Below, piece by piece: positions 50,404 to 59,662 of a DNA stretch of 64,000 bases. The translations under genes were made by a program, and so were the position numbers. The first letter of the stretch is position 1; each line of letters starts with the position of its first letter. Under the pieces are notes generated by a model. It saw only the letters and a program-made list of their open reading frames with translations, was not told the DNA's origin and searched no databases. Source of the DNA: Acinetobacter sp. ANC 4805 (GTDB lineage Bacteria > Pseudomonadota > Gammaproteobacteria > Pseudomonadales > Moraxellaceae); contig NZ_JAKZGD010000008.1 in the NCBI RefSeq assembly GCF_022549495.1, positions 1 through 64,000 of the forward strand, in the 5' to 3' direction.

Positions 50404-53214
50404 ATGTCAAATTTCAATAAGACCCTCTCTAAACGCTTACGGCTTAATCATGCCTATGGACAATTGATTGCGCTTATTTTAGTGCCGATCGCCGTACTGA
50501 CAGGTGTTGGAATTTTATGGGTTTTATCTGAAACCACCAGTGCAGCCAAACAACAACAGCATTCCGATGCTTCAGCGATCTTAGCTCGTTATCATCAAAC
50601 AGCAGAAAAACTGCTCCAACTCGTGCAACAGCACCCAGATCAATATGATCGCGCTCAAAACATCATGCAAAAAATGTTTGATGAAAAAAACTTACAACGT
50701 GCCGTCATTATTGATAATCAAGGGCAAACATACTTAAGTATTGGCTATCAAAATAATCGTTTTTGGCCGACCTTTCCGAATAACAGTAATTTTTTTGGCC
50801 CAATCGCGCACAACCATAACAGTATTTATGGTGAAAAATTAGCGAACAACGGTACAGGTTCTATTTGGTTAATGATTGAATTGGACAATCAACCATTAGA
50901 ATTAGCTCGCTATAAAATTCTATTGGCACTGGTCGTCACTGGGCTGATCACCTTGTTACTTTTATTGCTCTGTTTAAACGTATTTTCACGGATTTGGCTT
51001 GCACCACTCTATGAAATTCGGATGCAAATGCAACGACTCAATGCCGATACGCTTGATCAGCATATTGTAGTCAACAGTACAGGCGAGTTACGTTTACTCC
51101 AGCGCGATATTGCCAATGTAGTCAAACGCTTGCACTTTAGTTTTTTAGAATTAAAAGAACATACCGAACAAACTGAAGAAGACTTACGTCGTACCTTAGA
51201 CACACTCGAAGTTCAGAACATTACCTATCGTCAAGCACGTGACCAAGCGATTTCATCAAATCAATCCAAGTCGGTCTTTTTAGCCAATATCAGCCATGAG
51301 CTAAGAACACCTCTCAACAGTATTGATGGCTTTATTCATTTATTGCTTCGTCAGCAGAACCTCAGCAATGAACAAAACCTGTACCTCCAGACTATTCGTA
51401 AATCATCTGCTCACCTATTGGCACTGATTAATGATGTACTTGATTTCTCTAAAATTGATGCAGGTAAATTAGAACTCGAAACTGCACCATTTGATTTGGA
51501 AGAAGCTATTTTTGATGTGATGGATATGCTTTCCCCTCTCGCGGCACAAAAACATATCAGTATGGCATTTTACTATGCCGAAAATATTCCACAGCATGTG
51601 ATTGGTGATGCCTTACGCTTTAAACAAATTCTCACTAATTTGATTTCTAATGCCATCAAATTTACCCCCGATGGTGAAATCATTGTTCGTGTACGTATGG
51701 AAGATGATGAAATTGGACAATGTCTCTTACATTTCAGTGTACAAGATAGTGGTATTGGTCTCAGTGGTACTGACCGTAAAAAGTTATTTGAATCATTCTC
51801 TCAAGGTGATGCTTCGGTTACCCGTCAATTTGGCGGTACTGGACTAGGTCTAGCGATTTCGAAACAACTGGTTCATTTGATGCACGGTCAAATTGGCTTT
51901 GAAGACAACCAAGAACGTGCACCGACAGAAAAAGGTTCAACCTTTTGGTTTACGGCTTCATTCAAAGTGGATGAACAAGATGAATTTGTTGAGCATCCAC
52001 ATTTCGATCATTTACAAGTGGTGTCTTACCTCGCTCACCCTGCTACGGCGAGCGTACTTCGTTCATATTTAGAAAATTATCGTGTTTCACATATTGAAAC
52101 GCAGTCCATTTTGGACTTATTTAGTCGTTTAAATCATTTGAATCAACAAGAAAACACATGGCTCATTGTTGACCATAGTGGTGATACAGAAGCCTTACTC
52201 AAAGAAATTCGTCAGCGCTATCAAGGAAATTTAGCCGTTTACGGTTATCAAATGAGCCTTGAACCAAACATGCTCAATGAATATCGTGCGCGTCCACTCT
52301 ATCAACCATTGAGTCGCCGAGAACTGGTGCAACTGTTAGGAAATCAACCGATTTTTGAGCCAGAACCAGAAAACTTTAATGGTCAAGGATTACATGTACT
52401 GGCTGTGGATGACCACCTACCGAATCTAATCGTACTTGAAGCATTGCTTGGTGAATTAAATGTCACGACCACAAAAGCGTTAAGTGGACAAAAAGCCATC
52501 GACATCATTCAAGCACGGATACAACAAAAATTACCACCATTTGATTTGGTCTTTATGGACATTCAAATGCCTGTGATGTCTGGAATCGACACAACCCGAG
52601 CGATTCGCTCTTTAGAGTCAACCCTAGATACAGGCATGCAGCTTCCGATTATTGCCTTAACTGCACATGCGCTGGCGGATGAAAAGCAAAAACTGCTTAA
52701 AGTTGGTATGAACGATTACGTGACCAAACCGATCCAAATGGAACAAATCATTCAGATCTTAACGCATTGGACGAAAAACAATTTCTCGGCTCAACCTGCA
52801 AATACGGAACAAAAGCGTTCGACTGAAACCATTGATCCTCAAATTTTAAATTGGCAACAAAGCGTTCAATTAGCAGCCAACAAAGAAGATCTAGCACAAG
52901 ATTTATTGGGTATGTTGGTGGATAGTTTTGATACTGAACTTGCTGAAATGCAACAACTTATTGAAATGGAAGATTTTCCTCAGCTTGAACATGTACTGCA
53001 CCGCCTTTATGGAGCTACACGTTATGTCGGCGTACCTAATTTGCAGCAAGTCTCTGGCGAATTTGAACAATTTGTCTCAACCTTGCGTAAGGAACGACGC
53101 AAAGCAGATGATGGCTTTATTCGAGAAACCAATCATCGTTTTAATGAATTGAATATTGCGATCGAACAGGTTCGTCAAGCAGCAAACTTAGTCTTACATT
53201 CTCACGATAGTTAA
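50404..53214 (+). CDS. gacS: GacS/BarA hybrid sensor histidine kinase
   Basis: 936 residues. Transmembrane helices near residues 18-38 and 177-199 frame a periplasmic sensor domain; a HAMP domain follows. The kinase core has the phospho-acceptor His298 in SHELRTPLNS and the ATP-binding GTGLGLAIS loop. A degenerate receiver-like linker precedes a true receiver (Asp719 in FMDIQMPV), and a C-terminal HPt domain has His866 in HRLYGATRYVG. It works with the response regulator GacA, not in this window, to control virulence, biofilm and metabolism. Confidence 0.94.
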   Translation: MSNFNKTLSKRLRLNHAYGQLIALILVPIAVLTGVGILWVLSETTSAAKQQQHSDASAILARYHQTAEKLLQLVQQHPDQYDRAQNIMQKMFDEKNLQRAVIIDNQGQTYLSIGYQNNRFWPTFPNNSNFFGPIAHNHNSIYGEKLANNGTGSIWLMIELDNQPLELARYKILLALVVTGLITLLLLLLCLNVFSRIWLAPLYEIRMQMQRLNADTLDQHIVVNSTGELRLLQRDIANVVKRLHFSFLELKEHTEQTEEDLRRTLDTLEVQNITYRQARDQAISSNQSKSVFLANISHELRTPLNSIDGFIHLLLRQQNLSNEQNLYLQTIRKSSAHLLALINDVLDFSKIDAGKLELETAPFDLEEAIFDVMDMLSPLAAQKHISMAFYYAENIPQHVIGDALRFKQILTNLISNAIKFTPDGEIIVRVRMEDDEIGQCLLHFSVQDSGIGLSGTDRKKLFESFSQGDASVTRQFGGTGLGLAISKQLVHLMHGQIGFEDNQERAPTEKGSTFWFTASFKVDEQDEFVEHPHFDHLQVVSYLAHPATASVLRSYLENYRVSHIETQSILDLFSRLNHLNQQENTWLIVDHSGDTEALLKEIRQRYQGNLAVYGYQMSLEPNMLNEYRARPLYQPLSRRELVQLLGNQPIFEPEPENFNGQGLHVLAVDDHLPNLIVLEALLGELNVTTTKALSGQKAIDIIQARIQQKLPPFDLVFMDIQMPVMSGIDTTRAIRSLESTLDTGMQLPIIALTAHALADEKQKLLKVGMNDYVTKPIQMEQIIQILTHWTKNNFSAQPANTEQKRSTETIDPQILNWQQSVQLAANKEDLAQDLLGMLVDSFDTELAEMQQLIEMEDFPQLEHVLHRLYGATRYVGVPNLQQVSGEFEQFVSTLRKERRKADDGFIRETNHRFNELNIAIEQVRQAANLVLHSHDS

Positions 53215-53290
53215 TGTGACTGCCGTGTCATGTTTCGAGTGAAAGACTCATGCTATGCTGCCTCAATCAAACACAATAAGAGTAAGGCAA

Positions 53291-54079
53291 ATGGCACTTT
53301 TACGCATTGAAAAAAACAATGGAATCGCAATCGTTTCTTTAAACCGACCAGATAAACGCAATGCAATGAGCTTTGCTTTATTAAAAGAACTGGTTGCAAC
53401 TGCCAAAAAAATTGAGAAAGATCGTTCGATTCGTTGCGTCATCCTCACAGGTGAAGCACAAGTGTTTAGTGCAGGCATCGACTTATCTGATTTGAATAAT
53501 CCTAAAAATACAGCATTTGCAGCATGGGAACTGATTAAGCCAGGACAAAGCTTATTTCAAAAAGCTTTCTTAATTTGGCAAAATTTACCAATTCCAGTTA
53601 TTGCAGCAATCGAAGGTTTTTGTTTTGGTGCAGGCATGCAACTTGCGCTAGCCGCAGACATTCGTATTGCAACACCAAACACTCAAATGTCAATTATGGA
53701 AAGCCGTTGGGGCTTAGTTCCAGATATGGGCTTAACACGTTCATTAAAAGGACTCATCGGTGTTGATTTAGCTAAGGAATTGACACTGACTGCACGTATC
53801 TTTGATGCAAGATATGCCAAAGAAATAGGTCTGGTGACACACTTAGACAATGATCCTTTAGCCAAAGCCAATATGATTGCTCAAGAAATCTTACAACGCT
53901 CACCTGATGCGATTATGGCAGCGAAACGGGTGTTAGATGCAATGGAGCATCAACCAGAAAAGGCATTACGTTTAGAAAAACTTTGGCAGCTTAAATTACT
54001 CTTGGGTAAAAACAGTAGCCTTGCACGTAAAAAAGACAAGAATCCAGACATTCAATTCTTGCCACGTCAATACAAATAA
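53291..54079 (+). CDS. Crotonase/enoyl-CoA hydratase family protein
   Basis: 262-residue crotonase fold. The oxyanion-hole regions GEAQVFSAGIDLSDL and GFCFGAGMQLALAADIR are present. At the first hydratase glutamate position there is Gln (GAGMQLA), and the later motif reads MESRWGLVPDMG, with an Asp resembling dienoyl-CoA isomerases. So an isomerase or other crotonase reaction is more likely than simple hydration; this is inference. I chose ATG 53291, with AAGG upstream. A GlxR-like gene follows by 22 bp. Confidence 0.85.
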   Translation: MALLRIEKNNGIAIVSLNRPDKRNAMSFALLKELVATAKKIEKDRSIRCVILTGEAQVFSAGIDLSDLNNPKNTAFAAWELIKPGQSLFQKAFLIWQNLPIPVIAAIEGFCFGAGMQLALAADIRIATPNTQMSIMESRWGLVPDMGLTRSLKGLIGVDLAKELTLTARIFDARYAKEIGLVTHLDNDPLAKANMIAQEILQRSPDAIMAAKRVLDAMEHQPEKALRLEKLWQLKLLLGKNSSLARKKDKNPDIQFLPRQYK

Positions 54080-54101
54080 TCATTCACTGAGTATATTTCA
54101 C

Positions 54102-54968
54102 ATGCATGTTAATCAACAAACACCAATCGCTTTCTTAGGCATGGGGTTAATGGGTACACGTATGGTAACGCGACTGCTTCAAGCAGGTTATGCTGTAGCC
54201 GTCTGGAATCGCACCCCCCATGCATGTGAAGCACTGATTCAACAAGGTGCAACCGCCTTAGAATTGGAAAAAATTAGCAATTACCCTGTCATTTTGACCT
54301 GTTTAGCCGATGATCAGGCTGTCCACAATGTTTTTGCTCAGATTCAAGCATATTTAAAAGCAGAGCAAATTATTGTTGATTTCTCTAGCTTGTCGGTAGC
54401 AGCCACACAACAACTGGCACAATTCGCTCAACAGCAACACGTCACTTGGATCGACTCGCCTGTTTCAGGTGGAACGATGGGGGCTGAGCAAGGCACATTA
54501 GTCATTTTTGCAGGCGGTGATGCTCAAACAATTGAAGCGCTTAAACCTATTTATGAAGTCTTATCACAACGTGTCACCCGTATGGGTGAAACAGGTACGG
54601 GACAAGCCACCAAGATTTGTAATCAATTGATTGTTGCAGCAAATAGCACACTGATTGCTGAAGCCGTTGCACTAGCAGACCAAGCCGGTGTAGATACTCG
54701 CTTACTTGCCCCAGCACTCGCAGGTGGCTTTGCAGACTCTAAACCTTTCCAAATTCTTGCTCCCCGTATGGCAACACACACTTTTGAGCCAGTACAATGG
54801 AAAGTACAAACCTTATCAAAAGACCTTAATAATGCATTAAAACTTGCACAGAGTTTTAATTTAAAGATACCTGTCGCACAAAAAGCTCTATTACAGTTAC
54901 AAGCTCACCAAGAAAATGGCTTTTCTGAGAATGATTTAGCGACTATTATTCAATATATAGAGCAATAA
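54102..54968 (+). CDS. Tartronate-semialdehyde reductase/3-hydroxyisobutyrate dehydrogenase-like oxidoreductase
   Basis: 288-residue beta-hydroxyacid dehydrogenase. The Rossmann loop is FLGMGLMGTRM, the substrate loop DSPVSGGTMGAEQGTL, and the catalytic Lys is in ATKICNQLIVA. The ALAGGFADSKPFQ segment resembles GlxR/GarR, and its neighbour is a Hyi-like isomerase, so tartronate semialdehyde is the likeliest substrate. I chose ATG 54102; the in-frame extension overlaps the preceding gene. Confidence 0.82.
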   Translation: MHVNQQTPIAFLGMGLMGTRMVTRLLQAGYAVAVWNRTPHACEALIQQGATALELEKISNYPVILTCLADDQAVHNVFAQIQAYLKAEQIIVDFSSLSVAATQQLAQFAQQQHVTWIDSPVSGGTMGAEQGTLVIFAGGDAQTIEALKPIYEVLSQRVTRMGETGTGQATKICNQLIVAANSTLIAEAVALADQAGVDTRLLAPALAGGFADSKPFQILAPRMATHTFEPVQWKVQTLSKDLNNALKLAQSFNLKIPVAQKALLQLQAHQENGFSENDLATIIQYIEQ

Positions 54969-54991
54969 TAATTGATTCGAGGAGTTTGAAT

Positions 54992-55786
54992 ATGAGCCAT
55001 CTTGCAGTCAATTTATCGATGATTTTTACAGAAGTTCCTTTGATTGAGCGTTTTGCTTTAGCTCATGCACATGGCTTCCAACATATTGAAATTCAGTTTC
55101 CATATGAATTAGATGTTATCGATATTCAAACTCAACTTGAACAATATGATCTTTCCCTTTGCCTCATTAATGTCCCTGCTGGAGATTTAATGCAAGGTGG
55201 CAATGGACTTGCGGGTATCCCAGGCAAAGAAATCGAATTTCATCATGCACTCATGTTAGCCATCACATATGCAAATGCTCTCAATGTTCCTCGTGTCAAT
55301 ATTCTGGCAGGCAAGCAACCTCTAGATGCTGATCTACTGCCTTGTCTGAATACCCTCGCAAGCAATCTAAAACTCGCTTGTCACATGTTGACTGAACAAG
55401 GTATCGAGCCTGTTTTTGAAATGATTAATGGCACAGATATGCCACGCTTTCTCATTCAGAATATCGCTCAAGCACAGGAAATGCTCGAAGTGATTCATCA
55501 TCCTGCTCTAAAAATGCAGTATGACTGTTATCACATGGCAATGATGGGTGAAGAAGTTTTAGCAGGATTACAAGAGAATCTGCATCAAATTGGACATATT
55601 CAGTTTGCCGATTACCCAAACCGCCATGAACCAGACACAGGAAATGTCCCATTTAAGCAAATTTTTGATTGGTTACGTCAAAGTGACTATCAAGGTTATA
55701 TTGGTGCAGAATACAGACCAAAAGATCAATCAGATCAATCTTTTGCATGGAAAGAAAAATATTTTTCCAATGATGTAAATACATAA
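54992..55786 (+). CDS. Hydroxypyruvate isomerase/2-oxo-tetronate isomerase-like TIM-barrel protein
   Basis: 264-residue xylose-isomerase-like TIM barrel. IEIQFPYE, VNILAGKQP, FEMINGTDMPRF, MQYDCYHM and HIQFADYPNRHEPDTG supply metal ligands and active-site residues seen in Hyi and OtnI. It interconverts hydroxypyruvate and tartronate semialdehyde, or a related 2-oxo-sugar acid. GGAG lies upstream of ATG 54992. It is paired with the GlxR-like gene, but no glyoxylate carboligase is present. Confidence 0.83.
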   Translation: MSHLAVNLSMIFTEVPLIERFALAHAHGFQHIEIQFPYELDVIDIQTQLEQYDLSLCLINVPAGDLMQGGNGLAGIPGKEIEFHHALMLAITYANALNVPRVNILAGKQPLDADLLPCLNTLASNLKLACHMLTEQGIEPVFEMINGTDMPRFLIQNIAQAQEMLEVIHHPALKMQYDCYHMAMMGEEVLAGLQENLHQIGHIQFADYPNRHEPDTGNVPFKQIFDWLRQSDYQGYIGAEYRPKDQSDQSFAWKEKYFSNDVNT

Positions 55787-55837
55787 ACTGTTACTGCTGA
55801 AATTTGAATTTTCTAGAGAAAAACGGTATATTTGACG

Positions 55838-56266
55838 ATGAGTAATTGTCAGGAAAATATACCCTCTATGAATTTAGAACCATCGCCCAGCGCTTCTAAT
55901 TCTCACGACCTAAAAATCAAAACAGCTAACAAAGATGTACATGCTTGCCTAAAAGTTGTACATGAAGCCCTTACTGATGTAAAAGCCAAAGATATTCTAG
56001 AACTTGATGTGAGTTCTATTAGCAATGTTGCCGATGCAATTGTGATTGCAAGCGGTACATCGACTCGCCATGTCAAAGCACTTGCTGATAATGTTGCCGA
56101 TGAAGCACGTAAAGCAGGCTTTCGACCAATTGGTGTCGAGGGTGAACGAGACGCTGAATGGATCTTAATTGACCTAGGTTTCGTTGTTGTACACGTTATG
56201 TTGCCTACTGCTCGTAAGTTCTATGACTTAGAAAGCTTATGGCGTGCGCCCGAATCTGTAGCTTAA
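55838..56266 (+). CDS. rsfS: Ribosomal silencing factor RsfS
   Basis: 142 residues from ATG 55838; ATG 55868 is an alternative giving 132, and neither has an ideal ribosome-binding site. The core is the RsfS/YbeB domain: DVSSISNVADAIVIASGTSTRHVKALA in parts, then GVEGERDAEWILIDLGFVVVHVM. It binds L14 and blocks subunit joining in starvation. The Ser/Pro/Asn N-terminal tail is not part of the fold. A strong terminator follows. Confidence 0.92.
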   Translation: MSNCQENIPSMNLEPSPSASNSHDLKIKTANKDVHACLKVVHEALTDVKAKDILELDVSSISNVADAIVIASGTSTRHVKALADNVADEARKAGFRPIGVEGERDAEWILIDLGFVVVHVMLPTARKFYDLESLWRAPESVA

Positions 56267-56273
56267 AGCTCTC

Positions 56274-56304
56274 AAAAAAAGCGACCGAATAGGTCGCTTT
56301 TTTA
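56274..56304 (+). terminator. Terminator of rsfS
   Basis: A stem of AGCGACC with GGTCGCT (56280-56286 and 56292-56298), extended by A-T pairs on both sides, with a 5-nt loop and T-run. It may also stop leftward transcription beyond 56357. Confidence 0.9.
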
Positions 56305-56356
56305 ATTTCTTAGATTTTCATTTACAGATCAAATCTTCTTTTTAAATCGTGATGTT

Positions 56357-56767
56357 TTATTGTGTAATTGCACCGTTTCGCTCTTGTCGAATAAGTTTAA
56401 GCATTGTTTCGAAAATCTCTTTCCTCATTTTTCCTACTATGCCCTCAATCATACCTCCCAACAGTTTTAGTTGCGCTTCACTCATATTTTTATAATTTTC
56501 ACCTTCTATTTTTTTCATATCAAAACTAACCATCAATTCTTGCTCCTCTTGTCTACACTTAGCAAAAGCATCATTCAAAATATCATTTTCATCTTTATTC
56601 ATTTTTATTTGCGGCTCAACCTGTTGTATCAAACAATCTGCATATTTCGCACTCGCCTCTTCAAGAGGGTTTGCTAAAAGGACTGAGGAAGAGAAAAAAC
56701 TCGTAAGAGAAATTACGAAAAATATTATTTTTTTAATCAGCAAAACCTCTTGAAATAAGTTCAACAC
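56357..56767 (-). CDS. Small secreted protein of unknown function, start uncertain
   Basis: Up to 136 residues. A signal peptide (hydrophobic core IIFFVISLTSFFSSSVLLA, cleavage near ANP) is followed by ~105 charged, helical residues with two cysteines (CLIQQ and CRQEE) that may form a disulfide. No family is recognised. GTG 56767 is the first candidate start but lacks a ribosome-binding site; AGAGG at 56746-56750 favours initiation at CTG 56740 or ATT 56737. The DNA is AT-rich. Confidence 0.6.
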   Translation of the reverse strand: MLNLFQEVLLIKKIIFFVISLTSFFSSSVLLANPLEEASAKYADCLIQQVEPQIKMNKDENDILNDAFAKCRQEEQELMVSFDMKKIEGENYKNMSEAQLKLLGGMIEGIVGKMRKEIFETMLKLIRQERNGAITQ

Positions 56768-56908
56768 ATCGATAGAACATTAGCACCCTTAGTGCCGAAT
56801 TAAAACAAAAGATCATCTAAAATCAGCTTTCTTTAAAGCTCCATAAAATAACACTCCCTTCTATAAGCACTTATAAAGACCAATCATCACCCACCTTTAA
56901 AATTGACA

Positions 56909-56921
56909 TGACAAATTGTCA
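56909..56921 (+). promoter_or_regulatory. Palindromic operator candidate upstream of the SDR gene
   Basis: TGACAA-A-TTGTCA is a perfect 13-bp palindrome, preceded directly by TTGACA (56903-56908), which could be a -35 element. It lies 65 bp before the preferred GTG start and would be inside the coding region only if ATG 56908 were used. It could bind a TetR- or MarR-type repressor; none is encoded nearby. Confidence 0.45.
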
Positions 56922-56985
56922 AAACTACAGCACTATACAGACTCTTGAAATCTCACTAAGAAATAGCATAACTGGAGTACAGGAA

Positions 56986-57807
56986 GTGAAAATACTGATT
57001 ACAGGCGCAAACACAGGCATTGGTTTTGCCACAGCAGAGCAGCTAGTTAAACAAGGGCAACACGTGATTCTGGCGTGCCGAAATCTGCAAAAAGCACAAG
57101 ATGCACAAAATAAATTACGCTCACTCAATCAAGGACAAGTTGATCTCATCTCCCTCGACCTCAACAGCCTTGAACTCACCCGAAAAGCAGCTGATGAGAT
57201 TGCAGATCGTTATGGTAGCCTTGATGTCTTGATTAATAATGCAGGTCTTTTTGCAAAAACAAAACAACTCACCGCTGATGGTTTTGAACAACAATTCGGT
57301 GTCAACTATTTGGGTCATTTTTTGCTGACTCAAAAACTACTTCCTATTTTACAAAAAGCGCCTAAGGCTCGTATTGTGCATCTTGCCTCTATTGCACATT
57401 GGGCAGGCTCAATCAAACCCAATAAATTCCGTGCAGAAGGTTTTTATAATCCCCTGTTCTATTATGGTCAGTCTAAATTAGCGAATCTATTATTCAGCAA
57501 TGCACTGGCCGAACAAATGGCAAATAGCACGATTACAAACAATGCCCTACATCCTGGTGGTGTTGCTTCGGATATTTATCGTGATTTACCAAAGCCTGTT
57601 TATGAAGTCATGAAATTAGGTTTAGTACCCACTTCTGTTCCTGCAAAGTTGATTACACAAATGGCAACTGGAGATGAATGGTCAAAGCGCAATGGTGAAT
57701 ATGTCAGTGCACATATGCCAGACTGGAAATCACCACATGCTAAAAACCAACAACTTGCGCGTGACCTTTATGCACAGTCTATGGATCTAGTGAAAAAATA
57801 TCTTTAG
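56986..57807 (+). CDS. Short-chain dehydrogenase/reductase, retinol-dehydrogenase-like, GTG start
   Basis: 273 residues. ILITGANTGIGFATA binds NAD(P), NNAGLF is present, and the active site is YYGQSKLANLL. FGVNYLGHFLLTQ is typical of the retinol-dehydrogenase/WW-domain-oxidoreductase-like branch. The substrate is unknown. I chose GTG 56986, with GGAG 8 bp upstream; ATG 56908 has no ribosome-binding site and overlaps a palindrome. Confidence 0.83.
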   Translation: MKILITGANTGIGFATAEQLVKQGQHVILACRNLQKAQDAQNKLRSLNQGQVDLISLDLNSLELTRKAADEIADRYGSLDVLINNAGLFAKTKQLTADGFEQQFGVNYLGHFLLTQKLLPILQKAPKARIVHLASIAHWAGSIKPNKFRAEGFYNPLFYYGQSKLANLLFSNALAEQMANSTITNNALHPGGVASDIYRDLPKPVYEVMKLGLVPTSVPAKLITQMATGDEWSKRNGEYVSAHMPDWKSPHAKNQQLARDLYAQSMDLVKKYL

Positions 57808-57823
57808 CTAAATAAACACCAAT

Positions 57824-57850
57824 AAAAAAGCCACCCAAGGGTGGCTTCTA
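57824..57850 (-). terminator. Terminator between pntB and the SDR gene
   Basis: A GC-rich inverted repeat (AAGCCACC at 57828-57835 with GGTGGCTT) that on the minus strand is followed by six Ts. It ends the pnt operon and may also serve the convergent SDR gene. Confidence 0.85.
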
Positions 57851-57869
57851 CAATCCTAATGGGGTCAGA

Positions 57870-59327
57870 TTAGTGACCACCACCATTGATTGCTTTCGTC
57901 ATATCTTCAACAACTTTCTTCGCATCACCGAAGATCATCATTGTTTTTTCATTGTAGAACAAATCGTTGTCTAAACCAGCATAACCTGTTGCCATAGAAC
58001 GTTTGATCACCATGATGGTACGTGCTTTGTGTGCTTCAAGAATCGGCATACCATAAATTGGTGATGTCGGATCGTCTTTCGCCGCAGGGTTAACCACGTC
58101 GTTTGCACCAATTACGAGTACTACATCAGTTGCAGGGAAGTCTGAGTTAATCTCATCCATCTCTAAGATGTCTTCATAAGCAACATCTGCTTCTGCAAGT
58201 AATACGTTCATGTGACCAGGCATACGACCTGCAACTGGGTGGATCGCAAAGCGAACTTTAACACCTTGTTCTTTCAAGATTTCACATAATTCTTTAACCG
58301 CATTCTGTGCACGACCTTGCGCCATACCATAACCAGGTACAATCACAACGCTGTCTGCATTTGACATCAAGAAACCTGCGTCATCTGCCGAACCAGAACG
58401 GTGGTTACGTTGAACTTGCTCACCTTTATCTGCTGATGCAACTGCTGCACCGCCCATCGCACCACCAAACAATACGTTGATGATCGAACGGTTCATCGCC
58501 TTACACATGATGTAAGAGAGAATCGCACCAGAAGAACCTACAAGTGAACCCGCAACGATCAACATATTGTTTTCAAGTGTGAAACCAATACCTGCTGCAG
58601 CCCAACCAGAGAATGAGTTCAACAGTGATACCACAACTGGCATATCACCACCACCGACTGGTGCAATCCACACCCAGCCAAATGCAAGTGCAAGTGCTGT
58701 CATTGCCCAGAATGCAGTCATATTACCCGTGGTGAAGAAGTAAAAACCACATGCAAGCATCGCAATAAAGATGGTTGCTTGAACTGGTTTAACCCATGCG
58801 CCAGAAATTGTTTTTGCCCATTTCTTCGCAGCCAATTTACCGTAAGCAAATACAGATGCAGTAAATGTGATCGCACCAACGAAACAACCCACAAACAATT
58901 CAAATAAATGAACCGAACTCATATGTGCATGTTGAACACCAGCAGCAGTTAAAGCAGCTTCGTTTTGTTCAAACAACACAGTCAGTTGGTTGTTATGGAG
59001 AATCGCAGCAATTGCAATCAGTACCGCAGCCAAACCCACTAAAGAGTGCATTAAAGCAACAGTTTCAGGCATTTGAGTCATTGGTACTGTTTTCGCACGA
59101 GCGATACCAACAACTGCACCCAATACCATCGCACCGCCAATCATCCAAATGACTGGATGTTCAGCAACAAAGAAGGTGGTCACTACAGCAATTGCCATAG
59201 CAATCATACCGTAACGGTTACCTGCAATTGCAGTTTTAGGACCTGACAAACCACGTAAGGTTAAGATAAAGAGGACAGCACCAACAAGGTAGAACCAATC
59301 CGCATAGTCTCGAATAAATTCCATCAA
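57870..59327 (-). CDS. pntB: NAD(P) transhydrogenase subunit beta
   Basis: 485 residues. About nine transmembrane helices form part of the proton channel (dII); the C-terminal dIII binds NADP(H), with PGYGMAQGRAQNAV, HPVAGRMPGHMNVLLAEA and VLVIGANDVVNPA. With PntAA and PntAB it uses the proton gradient to reduce NADP+ with NADH. The start is directly next to the pntAB stop. Confidence 0.96.
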   Translation of the reverse strand: MMEFIRDYADWFYLVGAVLFILTLRGLSGPKTAIAGNRYGMIAMAIAVVTTFFVAEHPVIWMIGGAMVLGAVVGIARAKTVPMTQMPETVALMHSLVGLAAVLIAIAAILHNNQLTVLFEQNEAALTAAGVQHAHMSSVHLFELFVGCFVGAITFTASVFAYGKLAAKKWAKTISGAWVKPVQATIFIAMLACGFYFFTTGNMTAFWAMTALALAFGWVWIAPVGGGDMPVVVSLLNSFSGWAAAGIGFTLENNMLIVAGSLVGSSGAILSYIMCKAMNRSIINVLFGGAMGGAAVASADKGEQVQRNHRSGSADDAGFLMSNADSVVIVPGYGMAQGRAQNAVKELCEILKEQGVKVRFAIHPVAGRMPGHMNVLLAEADVAYEDILEMDEINSDFPATDVVLVIGANDVVNPAAKDDPTSPIYGMPILEAHKARTIMVIKRSMATGYAGLDNDLFYNEKTMMIFGDAKKVVEDMTKAINGGGH

Positions 59328-59651
59328 TTAGCCCTCTTTTTTCTTTTGCTTCGGTTTGAACATTTCAAGCATACGAGCAGTTACAGCAAAGCCACCAAAA
59401 ATGTTGATACTTGCTAAGAACACAGCAACAGCACCTAAAATGCTCACAACATTTACACTTTGGAATGCTACATTGGCATCAACACCAATTGCAGGCATCC
59501 CTACAGTCTGGATCATCGCTCCAACCACAATAATTGAAGACAACGCATTCGTTACAGCCATTAATGGTGTATGTAACGCTGGCGTTACACCCCACACCAC
59601 GTAATAACCTACAAAGATGGCAAGGACGAAAATTGTAATCGTTTCAACCAT
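59328..59651 (-). CDS. pntAB: NAD(P) transhydrogenase subunit alpha, membrane part
   Basis: 107 residues with three hydrophobic helices, including [16 protein letters not shown] and [14 protein letters not shown] segments. It corresponds to the C-terminal membrane domain of the single-chain E. coli PntA. Here alpha is split into two genes, as in alphaproteobacteria and other Acinetobacter. Confidence 0.93.
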   Translation of the reverse strand: MVETITIFVLAIFVGYYVVWGVTPALHTPLMAVTNALSSIIVVGAMIQTVGMPAIGVDANVAFQSVNVVSILGAVAVFLASINIFGGFAVTARMLEMFKPKQKKKEG

Positions 59652-59662
59652 GAGAACTCTCC

